A stretch of 64,000 nucleotides of DNA, taken from positions 2,490,001 to 2,554,000 of the forward strand of contig NZ_WIQK01000001.1 of NCBI RefSeq assembly GCF_015732155.1, in the 5' to 3' direction. The DNA comes from Pectinatus sottacetonis (GTDB taxonomy: Bacteria; Bacillota; Negativicutes; Selenomonadales; Selenomonadaceae). How positions within the stretch are numbered: position 1 is the stretch's first letter; the number at the start of each line of letters is the position of its first letter. Below are positions 35,950 through 44,681 of the stretch, in pieces. A program made the position numbers and the translations under genes. The notes beneath the pieces were generated by a model, which was not told the origin of the DNA, made no database searches, and saw only the letters and a program-made list of their open reading frames with translations.

Positions 35950-36193
35950 TTTTTGTATTTCCTTTCAGTTCAATAGATAGAGGAATCTGTGTTCCTGTAG
36001 AATCTATTTCCGACAAGTCGCAAACAGTTTTATCTGCCCTGCCTAATTCACTGCGGCAGAAATTAATGAGGTTAATGCCTTCTTTGTATTCTTTTAATAT
36101 AGTGTCTAGAGGCATATCTCCTTGCTCCAGATCTTTTACGATGTTTTCTAATTTGTTTATAGAAGATTCAAATGATTGTTTTTTTCTTGGCAT
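35942..36193 (-). CDS. xseB: Exodeoxyribonuclease VII small subunit
   Basis: This 83-residue helical protein has the family core SFESSINKLENIVKDLEQGD and PLDTILKEYKEGINLINFC. It binds XseA in multiple copies to form the single-strand exonuclease VII. Six bases separate it from xseA; its end overlaps ispA. Confidence 0.94.
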   Translation of the reverse strand: MPRKKQSFESSINKLENIVKDLEQGDMPLDTILKEYKEGINLINFCRSELGRADKTVCDLSEIDSTGTQIPLSIELKGNTKNE

Positions 36194-36199
36194 ATATAC

Positions 36200-37402
36200 T
36201 TACATACCCTCCGTTATATCATCGACAATGGCCGAAATTTTACCGTCAGATAAGATAATTTTCACTTTGTCATTTTTTTCTAGTTGTTTTACATTTTTTA
36301 TAATATTAGTATTTTTATAGAGTATGCTGTAGCCGCGTTTTAACGCAGCTATAGGATCTAATAAAAAAATTTTTTCTCTTAATATATCTAGTATATTTTT
36401 TTTGTCAGTTAAGTGTTTAGAAATTAGGTTATTAAATTGAATGATATTTTTATCAAGTTGCTGCCGTTTATCATCAAATAGACTATTTGGATCTCTAAAA
36501 ATAATATGGTTAACGTATTTATTCAGCGATTCATGGTGACTAGATAATAATTTGTTTGTGATACTGCATAGATTGGAGTGTAATAGCATAATTTTCTGCA
36601 ATAGTTCAGAACGGGATGAAACACATAATTCTGCAGCTTGAGAAGGAGTCGCAGCTCGCAGGTCACTAACAAAATCAGTTAAAGTATAATCAGTTTCATG
36701 ACCAACAGCCGAAACTACAGGAATATCGGAAGAAAATATAGCTCTTACGACGCGTTCATCATTGAAAGACCAAAGATCTTCTATAGAACCGCCACCACGC
36801 CCTATTATGATCACGTCACATAAATCACTGTGAGTATTAAAGAAATTTAATGCATTGACAATTTGTTCTGCTGATGCGGTTCCCTGGACTGATACCGGAA
36901 AAAGTAGTAACTTAACCGTAGGGTCACGATGTGAAGCCACAGTAAAGATATCATGTAATACAGCCCCTGTTTTAGAAGTTATAATACCGATACATTTTAC
37001 ATGAAGTGGTAAAGTTTTTTTATTCTCATCATCAAACAGGCCCTCCTGGGTTAATTTTTGCTTGAGCTGTTCATAGTAGAGATTAAGTTCACCTATTCCA
37101 TCGGGAATAATCTGCGATATATATAGTTGGTATACACCATCTTTTTCATAAACACTAATACTGCCGCACGCTATTATTTTCATCCCGTTTTCGGGCTTGA
37201 AACGAAGTTTTTGCGCAAAACGGTGAAAAACTACACACTTTATGGAAGTTGTATTGTCTTTTAATGTTAAATAGCAGTGCCCGGAAGAATGAAGTTTGAA
37301 GTTAGAAATTTCACCGCGAATCATAACTTTACTCAATTTATGATCGGAAGAAATTAAATTATTTATATATTTATTTATTTCGCTGACATTATAAACAGGC
37401 AT
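36200..37402 (-). CDS. xseA: Exodeoxyribonuclease VII large subunit
   Basis: The catalytic subunit of exonuclease VII degrades single-stranded DNA from both ends. The 400-residue protein has an N-terminal OB-fold (VSEINKYINNLISSDHKLSK, KVMIRGEISNFK), the catalytic domain with IGIITSKTGAVLHDI (near 137-151), IIIGRGGGSIEDLWSFNDE (near 198-216), and VVSAVGHETDYTLTDFVSD (near 230-248). A coiled-coil region and the C-terminal RGYSILYKN block follow. A terminator-like hairpin separates it from nusB. Confidence 0.95.
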   Translation of the reverse strand: MPVYNVSEINKYINNLISSDHKLSKVMIRGEISNFKLHSSGHCYLTLKDNTTSIKCVVFHRFAQKLRFKPENGMKIIACGSISVYEKDGVYQLYISQIIPDGIGELNLYYEQLKQKLTQEGLFDDENKKTLPLHVKCIGIITSKTGAVLHDIFTVASHRDPTVKLLLFPVSVQGTASAEQIVNALNFFNTHSDLCDVIIIGRGGGSIEDLWSFNDERVVRAIFSSDIPVVSAVGHETDYTLTDFVSDLRAATPSQAAELCVSSRSELLQKIMLLHSNLCSITNKLLSSHHESLNKYVNHIIFRDPNSLFDDKRQQLDKNIIQFNNLISKHLTDKKNILDILREKIFLLDPIAALKRGYSILYKNTNIIKNVKQLEKNDKVKIILSDGKISAIVDDITEGM

Positions 37403-37424
37403 TAGTTATATCCTCTTGAAGAAA

Positions 37425-37448
37425 AAAGCCGGGCTAAAGCCCGACTTT
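37425..37448 (-). terminator. Hairpin between nusB and xseA
   Basis: On the minus strand AAAGTCGGGCT pairs with AGCCCGGCTTT (one G-U) with a 2-nt loop and a TTTTTTC tail. It starts just after the nusB stop, so it ends or attenuates the asp23-nusB transcript before xseA. Confidence 0.75.
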
Positions 37449-37450
37449 GG

Positions 37451-37855
37451 TTATTTTTTGACAATTGAACCTAAAACACCATTAATAAAACGACTTGAAT
37501 CATCTGTCCCGAATTCTTTTGCTAATTCAACAGCTTCATTTATTATTATTTTGGGAGTTAAATCTTTTTCGCCAAATTCCAGTTCATAAACAGCAATTCG
37601 TAAAATATTTCTGTCTACTGCTGGCATTCTGTCAATGTGCCAGTCCCCGGAAACGGAGCTTATTCTTTTATCGATATAAAGATGGTTATCAATGACGCCA
37701 TTGATTATTTTATGCATATATACTGAATCAGTTTCTTTTAATTTTTTGGTAATTTCCAAAACAGCATTAATAGCACGTTCCCTATCAAGAATGTTATTTA
37801 AATCCAATTGAAACAAAGTTTGTAGAGCTGCATAGCGAGCCCCTCTACGACTCAT
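37451..37855 (-). CDS. nusB: Transcription antitermination factor NusB
   Basis: NusB binds boxA RNA with NusE (S10) and prevents premature termination of rRNA operons. The 134-residue all-helical protein reads SRRGARYAALQTLFQLDLNN at the start and IINEAVELAKEFGTDDSSRFINGVL at the end (split by the family's conserved FG..SS.FING motif). The length fits. It is preceded by the DUF2273 gene and followed by a hairpin. Confidence 0.94.
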   Translation of the reverse strand: MSRRGARYAALQTLFQLDLNNILDRERAINAVLEITKKLKETDSVYMHKIINGVIDNHLYIDKRISSVSGDWHIDRMPAVDRNILRIAVYELEFGEKDLTPKIIINEAVELAKEFGTDDSSRFINGVLGSIVKK

Positions 37856-37873
37856 AAATGAAAAACGCTCCTT

Positions 37874-38134
37874 TTATCGACGAAATATTGGCGGAATTAA
37901 TTTTTGTATGTAATCCAAAATTGTTTCCGCAATTTCAGATAAATCGTCATCATTATCTATTTTATTACCAATGAACAAACCTACACCGGCAAAAAACAAA
38001 ACAAATATTGTTTTAAAAAAACCAAAGACAAGAATGGACAGACTGATAATAAAACCTGCACTAAATCCTGTAATACAGCCGCGATGGTCATGCCATAAAA
38101 TTTCTATATATTTTTTCCAGGAAAAATTTTCCAT
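37874..38134 (-). CDS. DUF2273 small membrane protein
   Basis: This 86-residue protein has a hydrophobic core with two segments (CITGFSAGFIISLSILVFGF and TIFVLFFAGVGLFIGNKID, near 20-58) and a C-terminal amphipathic part. DUF2273 proteins are regularly encoded with Asp23 and AmaP in Gram-positives, in the alkaline-shock/envelope-stress cluster. The function is unknown. It is 182 nt from amaP with a hairpin between them, and 18 nt from nusB. Confidence 0.85.
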   Translation of the reverse strand: MENFSWKKYIEILWHDHRGCITGFSAGFIISLSILVFGFFKTIFVLFFAGVGLFIGNKIDNDDDLSEIAETILDYIQKLIPPIFRR

Positions 38135-38262
38135 AATCTACTCCATGACAAATTCTATAAAATAAGGTCTTTTTACTTTTATGCCTGCTGATGTTTGAAT
38201 AAAATTTTCTTATTACTAGTATAGACAATATAAAAACATTCTATGTCAGCTAAGAAAATATT

Positions 38263-38303
38263 GATGATTTATTTTAGTACCTATGGTGGCAAAATAAATC
38301 ATC
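38263..38303. terminator. Hairpin downstream of amaP
   Basis: GATGATTTATTTT and AAAATAAATCATC form a perfect 13-bp stem with a 15-nt loop. It lacks a strong T tail, so it may be a partial terminator or a transcript-stabilising structure in the asp23-nusB unit. Confidence 0.5.
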
Positions 38304-38316
38304 TTATTCAGTAAGC

Positions 38317-38886
38317 TTAAACTACACGCTTTTTTTTAATACTGGCATTAGAAATACTGTTGACTGTTATATCTATAGAAACATCACTTAGTCCCATATA
38401 AATAGACAATTCATGCTTAATATTTTTTTGTATTTCATTGGCAATATTTACAGCATCACACGCTTGTCCAATAATTAATTTTATTTTCAAATAGGTGATC
38501 AATTCATCGTGGCCAACTTTTTTTATAAATCTTGTTTTTATTTTTGCCTCACGGACACCAGAAATATTGTAACATAATTTGCTGGAAAGTTCTAATATGG
38601 CATTACGGGAAATTTTTACATCGCCTTGTTCACCATGAACAATAATTCCTTCGCTGCCCAGTTCCTTTTCTTTTTTTGTAGAAAAGCAATTTCCCATTAA
38701 CTCAATGCTTATCAAAAAGATAAAAATAGCTGCAACAACAGTTTCAACATGATTTGTTAAAAACAACAAATTATTCCATACATCATTTATAGAAATAATT
38801 CCCGAACAAAGAACTATAATACCTAAAGATAATAATGCAAAGAATAATGTATAGAAAAATAATAAAAATCTATTAATAATCCCCAT
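38317..38886 (-). CDS. amaP: Alkaline shock response membrane anchor protein AmaP
   Basis: This 189-residue protein has two N-terminal membrane helices (FLLFFYTLFFALLSLGIIVL near 7-26 and VETVVAAIFIFLISIELMG near 48-66) and an Asp23-like C-terminal domain (IVHGEQGDVKISRNAILELS near 86-105). In Staphylococcus AmaP anchors Asp23 at the membrane. It follows asp23 by 15 nt, so the two are probably made together. Confidence 0.88.
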   Translation of the reverse strand: MGIINRFLLFFYTLFFALLSLGIIVLCSGIISINDVWNNLLFLTNHVETVVAAIFIFLISIELMGNCFSTKKEKELGSEGIIVHGEQGDVKISRNAILELSSKLCYNISGVREAKIKTRFIKKVGHDELITYLKIKLIIGQACDAVNIANEIQKNIKHELSIYMGLSDVSIDITVNSISNASIKKKRVV

Positions 38887-38901
38887 TAGAAATCCTCTTT
38901 C

Positions 38902-39306
38902 TTAGCGGACACGAACTACTTCTTCTTCCCTTGATTCTTCTGGAGGAAATCCTACTCCCTGAACATGGATATTGACTTCTACTACCCGTAATCCGGTCAT
39001 AGTTTCAATTTCCTTTTTTACATTTTCCTGTACTAACAATGCAATATCGGGGATACGGACACCATATTTAACAATAAGATATAAATCAATAGCTGCTTCC
39101 TGTTCACCTACTTCGACCTTAACGCCTTTAGAAAAGTTCTTTCTTCCCAGCATTTCAGCAATACCACCAACTAAGCCGCCGCTCATACCGGCAATACCAT
39201 CCACTTCTGTTGCAGCCAGACCCGCAATAATACTAACAACTTCATCAGCAATGCGAATAGAACCAAGTCCGGAGGACTTATCTTTTTTATCTACAGTAGT
39301 ATCCAT
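38902..39306 (-). CDS. Asp23/Gls24 family envelope stress protein
   Basis: This 134-residue soluble protein has the Asp23 core: GSIRIADEVVSIIAGLAATE, VDGIAGMSGG, then VEVGEQEAAIDLYLIVKYG and VKKEIETMTGLRVVEVNIHV. Asp23 proteins gather at the membrane via AmaP and respond to cell-wall or alkaline stress. It is the first gene of the asp23-amaP-DUF2273-nusB unit and lies downstream of thrS. Confidence 0.93.
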   Translation of the reverse strand: MDTTVDKKDKSSGLGSIRIADEVVSIIAGLAATEVDGIAGMSGGLVGGIAEMLGRKNFSKGVKVEVGEQEAAIDLYLIVKYGVRIPDIALLVQENVKKEIETMTGLRVVEVNIHVQGVGFPPEESREEEVVRVR

Positions 39307-39411
39307 GATATATCTCCTTTAATTTTACAGTATTTTCTATTATTATATCAAAGATTGCATGAATATACAATCTTTGATATAATGCGGAAATATTGCATTA
39401 TTAATATAAAT

Positions 39412-41322
39412 TTATGCTTTTTCTTGTATTTGTTTTTGCAGCATGCTGATGAAATCATCAACAGCCATTACTTTTATCTTTTTTTCTGCATGTTTTCTAA
39501 CTGATACAGTTTTTTCTGTCATTTCTTTATCACCGACAACTAAGATATAAGGAATTTTTTTCACTTGACATTCACGCATTTTGTAGCCAACTTTTTCATT
39601 ACGGTCATCAACTTCAACACGCAGGCCAAGATCAAACATTTTTTTCTTTAGTGCATAAGCATAATCAGCATTACTATCGGTGACAGGAAGTATTTTTACC
39701 TGAATAGGAGCAAGCCAAACCGGAAAAGCTCCGGCATAATGTTCAATAAGGATACCAATAAACCGTTCTATGCTGCCATAAACAACACGGTGAACCATAA
39801 CAGGACGGTGTTTTTTGCCATCTTCACCTGTATAGGTAAGGTCAAATTTTTCTGGCATAAGCATATCAAGCTGAATTGTCCCACACTGCCAAGTGCGACC
39901 GAGGGAATCTGTTAAATGAAAGTCTATTTTAGGTCCGTAAAAAGCACCATCACCTTCATTTACTACATATTTTAGTCCACGGTGTTCCAACGCATTACGC
40001 AAGGCATTAGTAGCCTTTTCCCATACTTCATCAGTTCCCATTGAGTTATCAGGACGGGTACTGAGTTCAGCATGGTAGGAGAGTCCAAAAGTCTTATAGA
40101 CCTCATCAAATAAATCGATTATATGCTGAATTTCTTCTTCGACCTGTGATGGAAGCATAAAAATGTGAGCATCATCCTGGGTGAAATTACGTACGCGCAT
40201 AAGTCCATGCAAGGCACCTGATAATTCATGTCTGTGAACAAGCCCGAGTTCTGCTGTTCTTAAAGGCAATTCGCGGTAGCTATGTGGTGAAGTTTTATAT
40301 ACCAGCATGCCACCAGGACAATTCATCGGTTTTATAGCATAATCTTCATTATCAATTTTAGTAAAGTACATATTTTCTTTGTAATGATCCCAATGCCCAG
40401 ATTGTTCCCATAAATGACGGTTTAAAATCATAGGGGTTTTTATTTCCTGGTAGCCATAGCGACGATGTACAGAACGCCAATAATTTATAAGTTCGTTTCG
40501 AATTATCATACCATTGGGATGGAAAAATGGAAAACCAGGACCTTCTTCATGCATGCTGAAAATGTCAAGTTCTCTACCTAATTTGCGGTGATCGCGTCTG
40601 GCAGCTTCTTCGAGCATTTTAAGATAAGCATCTAAATCGGATTTCTTTTCAAATGCAGTGCCGTATATACGCTGGAGCATTTTGTTCTTTGCATCACCGC
40701 GCCAATATGCACCGGTAACATTCTGGAGTTTTATAGCTTTTATTTTTCCAGTGGAAACGAGATGTGGTCCGGCACATAAATCAGTGAATTCCCCTTGTGT
40801 ATACAGAGTAATAAGTGAGTCCTGTGGTAAATCATTGATAAGTTCTACCTTGTAGGTTTCACCTTTTTCTGTAAACATTTTTATGGCACTGCTTCTGCTT
40901 ACTTCACTTCTTACAATTGGTAGATTTTCTTTGACAATTTTTTCCATTTCATTTTGAATTTGATCAAGGTCAGACTGGCCTAATTGTTTTTTCATATCTA
41001 TGTCATAGTAAAATCCGTTATCTATAGCAGGTCCTATAGCCAGCTGTACATTTTTTTCACCGTAAATCCTTTTAATAGCTTGGGCAAGAACATGTGAAGC
41101 GCTGTGATGAAAAGTCCAGCGACCTTCTTTATCAGCAAATGTCATGAAGTCAACACTACAATTAGTATTAAGAGGAGTCATAAGATCGGAATTAACACCA
41201 TTTATTTTTACAGATAAAATTTTTTTGGCTAAACTATTGCTTAGTGTTTTTGCAAAATCAAGTGCTGTTGTTCCTTCCTTTATTTCACGAATGTTACCAT
41301 CCTTTAATTTTATAGTTATCAT
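39412..41322 (-). CDS. thrS: Threonyl-tRNA synthetase
   Basis: ThrS charges tRNA-Thr with threonine and edits mischarged serine. From the ATG at 41,322 (behind AGGAGG) it has 636 residues; a longer in-frame opening would run into the T-box terminator. Domains: N-terminal TGS (MITIKLKDGNIREIKEGTTA), the editing domain with HHSASHVLA and DLCAGPH, then the class II catalytic core with MNCPGGM (near 333), RVRNFTQDDAHIF (near 375) and a final anticodon-binding domain (ILPVTDSNADYAYALKKKM). It is controlled by the T-box leader. Confidence 0.97.
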   Translation of the reverse strand: MITIKLKDGNIREIKEGTTALDFAKTLSNSLAKKILSVKINGVNSDLMTPLNTNCSVDFMTFADKEGRWTFHHSASHVLAQAIKRIYGEKNVQLAIGPAIDNGFYYDIDMKKQLGQSDLDQIQNEMEKIVKENLPIVRSEVSRSSAIKMFTEKGETYKVELINDLPQDSLITLYTQGEFTDLCAGPHLVSTGKIKAIKLQNVTGAYWRGDAKNKMLQRIYGTAFEKKSDLDAYLKMLEEAARRDHRKLGRELDIFSMHEEGPGFPFFHPNGMIIRNELINYWRSVHRRYGYQEIKTPMILNRHLWEQSGHWDHYKENMYFTKIDNEDYAIKPMNCPGGMLVYKTSPHSYRELPLRTAELGLVHRHELSGALHGLMRVRNFTQDDAHIFMLPSQVEEEIQHIIDLFDEVYKTFGLSYHAELSTRPDNSMGTDEVWEKATNALRNALEHRGLKYVVNEGDGAFYGPKIDFHLTDSLGRTWQCGTIQLDMLMPEKFDLTYTGEDGKKHRPVMVHRVVYGSIERFIGILIEHYAGAFPVWLAPIQVKILPVTDSNADYAYALKKKMFDLGLRVEVDDRNEKVGYKMRECQVKKIPYILVVGDKEMTEKTVSVRKHAEKKIKVMAVDDFISMLQKQIQEKA

Positions 41323-41334
41323 TAAAATACCTCC

Positions 41335-41600
41335 TGTTTTTTTGGAAAAAATAAAAGCCCCGTCTTGCATGAAATAATTCATACAAGGACGAGACTTGAT
41401 ATACTCGCGGTTCCACCTTGATTGCCATCATATAATGACCACTTAACATTTTTTAACGATAATGAATCGGCATATCTTACTAAAATTTCTGATATACAGT
41501 TTAAAAGGGGTAACCGTAGAAATTATTTTAAAGTGTTCACAGCATACACACTTCTCTCTGAAAAAAATTCCTTGCGGTCATATCTTTTGCATCACTTTTA
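41335..41600 (-). promoter_or_regulatory. T-box riboswitch leader of thrS
   Basis: The minus-strand leader carries the T-box sequence AAGGTGGAACCGCG (41,406-41,419), which pairs with the uncharged tRNA acceptor end. Just downstream is a rho-independent terminator: GTCTCGTCCTTG... pairs with ...CAAGACGGGGC near 41,353-41,395, followed by TTTTATTTTTT. Uncharged tRNA-Thr would favour the antiterminator. The 5' part folds as Stem I (GACCGCAAGG... opposite ACGGTTACC). I did not fix the specifier codon. Confidence 0.9.
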
Positions 41601-41605
41601 TAGTA

Positions 41606-41633
41606 ATTATAACATCAAACTTTTTTGTGTCAA
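41606..41633 (-). promoter_or_regulatory. Promoter of the thrS leader
   Basis: On the minus strand a consensus TTGACA (41,628-41,633) and TATAAT (41,606-41,611) are separated by 16 bp, giving a transcript start about 270 nt before the thrS ATG. The promoter lies directly past the asd stop codon. Confidence 0.85.
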
Positions 41634-41640
41634 GATTAAA

Positions 41641-42675
41641 TTATTTTATCATATTGTTTTTTACCATATATTCAGCTATTTGCAATGCATTTAAAGCAGC
41701 ACCTTTTCTAATTTGATCACCTACTACCCATAAATTGAGCCCATTCTCAATAGAAAAATCTTTTCTTATGCGTCCAACATAGACATCATTTTTTCCAGAT
41801 GTCATAAGCGGCATAGGATATTTCATATCAGCAGGATTATCTTGAACTGTTACGCCAGGAAAATTTGCCAACAAATTTTTGGCAGTTTCTACGCTCAGCT
41901 CATCAGTAAATTCGATATTTACTGACTCAGCGTGGCTCCTATATACAGGAACACGTACAGTGGTTGCTGTTATACCTATTGAATCATCATTTAGAATTTT
42001 ATGGGTTTCGTTTATCATTTTCATTTCTTCTTTTGTATAAAGATTATCTTTAAATATATCAATTTGAGGTATTAAATTAAAAGCAATCTGATAATGTTTA
42101 GGCATAGAGGCACCCGGCAATATTTGGGGAATAATTGTTTTCCCTGCGGCTATATCATTGACCTGCTGTTCGAGTTCAGCCATGGCTTCTTTACCACCGC
42201 CGGAAACAGCCTGGTAAGTTGATACGACTATGCGCTTAATTTTAACTTTATCATAAAGTGGTTTTAAAGCCATTACCATTATTATTGTCGAACAATTGGG
42301 ATTAGCAATGATACCTTTATGGGTTTTGATAAATTCGGGATTTACTTCGGGAATAATAAGTGGGACTTCAGTGTCCATACGGAAAGCACTAGAATTATCA
42401 ATAACAACGGCTCCAGCCTTAACGGCTGCCGGAGCAAAAGTTTTACTGGCTGAACCACCGGCAAATAAAGCAATCTGTATATTTTTAAAAGAATCATTTG
42501 TTGTTTCTTCCACAATATATTTTTTATTCATAAAAGTAATTTCTTTGCCAGCAGAACGCTTAGAAGCTAATAGTTTTAGTTTAGCAAAAGGAAAATTTCG
42601 TTCTTCTATTAAATTAAGGAATTCCTGTCCCACAGCACCAGTGGCACCTAAAATAGCTACATTGTATTTGTTCAT
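41641..42675 (-). CDS. asd: Aspartate-semialdehyde dehydrogenase
   Basis: Asd reduces aspartyl phosphate to aspartate semialdehyde, shared by lysine/diaminopimelate, threonine and methionine synthesis. The 344-residue protein has the NADP motif VAILGATGAVGQEF (near 6-19), the catalytic cysteine in NPNCSTIIM (near 126), and VVSTYQAVSGGGKEAM (near 152-167) plus a histidine in RVPVYRSHAE (near 241-250). It follows dapB by 18 nt, a two-gene lysine/DAP unit. Confidence 0.95.
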   Translation of the reverse strand: MNKYNVAILGATGAVGQEFLNLIEERNFPFAKLKLLASKRSAGKEITFMNKKYIVEETTNDSFKNIQIALFAGGSASKTFAPAAVKAGAVVIDNSSAFRMDTEVPLIIPEVNPEFIKTHKGIIANPNCSTIIMVMALKPLYDKVKIKRIVVSTYQAVSGGGKEAMAELEQQVNDIAAGKTIIPQILPGASMPKHYQIAFNLIPQIDIFKDNLYTKEEMKMINETHKILNDDSIGITATTVRVPVYRSHAESVNIEFTDELSVETAKNLLANFPGVTVQDNPADMKYPMPLMTSGKNDVYVGRIRKDFSIENGLNLWVVGDQIRKGAALNALQIAEYMVKNNMIK

Positions 42676-42693
42676 CGGGTTACTCCTTTATAA

Positions 42694-43482
42694 TTACAAT
42701 ATTTTATCTAGATTCCTTACTAAACCTTTTAAGTGCATTACTTTTTTACAAGCTAGCATGACCCCAGGCATAAAAGAACTGCGGTCTATGGAGTCGTGGC
42801 GTATGGTCAAAGTCTGTCCTAATCCACCAAAAATAACTTCTTGATGAGCAACATAGCCGGGAAGGCGTACACTATGGATTGGAATACCATTTATCTGGGC
42901 CCCGCGAGCGCCTGGGAGTTTTTCTTTTTCCTGGGGAGCTCCCTGCTTCATCGGCTTACGCACTTCACTTATCATTTCAGCTGTTGTTATGGCTGTTCCG
43001 GATGGTGCATCAAGCTTATGATCATGGTGAAGTTCGATAATTTCAACATTTGACATATACTTTGCGGCTTTTTTTGCCATCATCATCATCAAAACGGCAC
43101 CAATAGCAAAATTGGCGGCTATAAAAGCTGGTGTATCGTTTTCCAAGGCTAATTTGTTTAATTTGTCTTTTTCTGCATCAGATAATCCGGTAGTACCTAT
43201 TACCGGCCGAACGTGATTTTTCAAGGCTGTACAGGCATTGGCAAATACGGTATCCGGTCTGGTGAAATCTACCATGACATCAGGCCTTACTGAATCAATA
43301 GTATTTTGTAAATTGTTGCTGACTAACAGTCCTGTTTTAGCAGTTCCTGTTAAATCGCCTATATCTATACCACCCTTTATATCTATGGCACCGACTAATT
43401 CTAATTCTACATCGTTGATAACTGAGCTAAGTACCGTACGGCCCATTTTACCGCAGGCGCCATTTACTATGACTTTGATCAA
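42694..43482 (-). CDS. dapB: 4-hydroxy-tetrahydrodipicolinate reductase
   Basis: DapB works in the diaminopimelate/lysine route. The 262-residue protein has the dinucleotide motif VNGACGKMGRTV (near 6-17), FTRPDTV (near 74), and the catalytic ELHHDHKLDAPSGTA (near 150-164) with the His-His and Lys. It starts at a TTG behind GGGAGG, 350 bases after a distant promoter. dapF is in the same window but in another operon. Confidence 0.95.
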   Translation of the reverse strand: MIKVIVNGACGKMGRTVLSSVINDVELELVGAIDIKGGIDIGDLTGTAKTGLLVSNNLQNTIDSVRPDVMVDFTRPDTVFANACTALKNHVRPVIGTTGLSDAEKDKLNKLALENDTPAFIAANFAIGAVLMMMMAKKAAKYMSNVEIIELHHDHKLDAPSGTAITTAEMISEVRKPMKQGAPQEKEKLPGARGAQINGIPIHSVRLPGYVAHQEVIFGGLGQTLTIRHDSIDRSSFMPGVMLACKKVMHLKGLVRNLDKIL

Positions 43483-43847
43483 AATAATATCCTCCCTACA
43501 AAATTTTATCTGTCAACTGTTATGCAAATCATAAATGTAATGACTAGCTGATAGATAAGACTATATTTAACAATATATGTAAATTTATCATGTTTACATA
43601 ATAATATATTCTATTTTTTCATCACCAATACTGTTAATATAGCAATGAGTTTTTACTGCATAGAAAATCACTTATCTTCTTCATATTCTTCGGCCATCTT
43701 ATGTTTATAGTATATTTTCTATCAGGATTTTAATGAAATATCCCAGTGCTATAAAAAGCTGGAATGAATCATCTTTTTAGTTAAATATAGGCTTTGCTTT
43801 ATTATACTAAAAATGTAAATAAAATCAATAGCTGCTGGTATAATGTA
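43483..43847 (-). other. Long untranslated leader region upstream of dapB
   Basis: A promoter-like pair (TTGATT and TATAAT, 16 bp apart on the minus strand, near 43,803-43,830) would give a leader of about 320 nt. I see no canonical lysine riboswitch and no intact gene. A nine-codon ATG frame (MAEEYEEDK) near 43,685-43,703 lacks a ribosome-binding site. The region is AT-rich. Confidence 0.4.
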
Positions 43848-44534
43848 TTAATTTTTATTACTAATGTTTTTTTTATTTATAAGCCAAATACCTCCATAGA
43901 TAATAATTGTAATGACTATAATAATAGTAAGACGTTTTAAGTTTTGCTGATATGTAAAAATATCATGTCCTATCATTACTTCTAGAATTGTAGCAGGAAT
44001 TTTGCCAAGGAAACTTGCTAAAGAGTAATCTTTTAAACTGATTCTGCTTATTGCTCCTAGGGCAGTTAATAAGCCAGAAGGAAAATATGGCAAAGACCTG
44101 AAGATAAACATGACTTTAAAACCATTTTTACCGCTAAAATCATCTATCTTAGTCAGCTTAGAACTTTTCTTTATCAGTTTTTCGGCCGAAGGACGGAGAA
44201 TAGTACGCATGAGCCAGAACCCAATTATTACACCGATTGTTTCGGCCAACCAAGAAATTATAATCCCTATAACAGGACCAAATAATAAACCATTGGCTGT
44301 TATAGCAAAGATAGATGGAAGACCAACTATATTCACAAGCAAAACTAACATAAAACCAAAAAAAATAGCCAGTGTTCCAAATGAATTAATATAGGCGGTT
44401 ATTTCTTTCATGTCACCGCTGATAAGGACATGAAAGAAATTGCTGTAAAATGTAGGATCAGCAATTTGTATGCCACCTATTAAAATAAGTAATAACAGAT
44501 ATCCGGCAATTTTTACTTTTTTTTCTGATTTCAA
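43848..44534 (-). CDS. TVP38/TMEM64 (DedA/SNARE-associated) family membrane protein
   Basis: This 228-residue inner-membrane protein has five or six hydrophobic segments. The SNARE-associated domain holds GLPSIFAITANGLLFGPVIG (near 67-86), FWLMRTILRPSAEKL, and the FRSLPYFPSGLLTALGAISR signature (near 145-164). DedA-superfamily proteins are implicated in lipid flipping and proton-coupled membrane upkeep. A strong hydrophobic start and a polar, lysine-rich tail (INKKNISNKN) are seen. It is monocistronic. Confidence 0.88.
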   Translation of the reverse strand: MKSEKKVKIAGYLLLLILIGGIQIADPTFYSNFFHVLISGDMKEITAYINSFGTLAIFFGFMLVLLVNIVGLPSIFAITANGLLFGPVIGIIISWLAETIGVIIGFWLMRTILRPSAEKLIKKSSKLTKIDDFSGKNGFKVMFIFRSLPYFPSGLLTALGAISRISLKDYSLASFLGKIPATILEVMIGHDIFTYQQNLKRLTIIIVITIIIYGGIWLINKKNISNKN

Positions 44535-44681
44535 GATAATGCTCCCTTAAATTAAATTAAACACCGCTTTATTCTATCACAAAACATTGAGTATGACATA
44601 TATTTTTAGCAAATATTTTAGTATTTTATAATTATATGATATAATAAATATGAAATAATATATAGAAAGGACAATAAAAAT

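Noticed and set aside
43685-43703. Nine-codon leader peptide (MAEEYEEDK) upstream of dapB
   Set aside because: No ribosome-binding site and no lysine-codon run as expected of a lysine attenuator.
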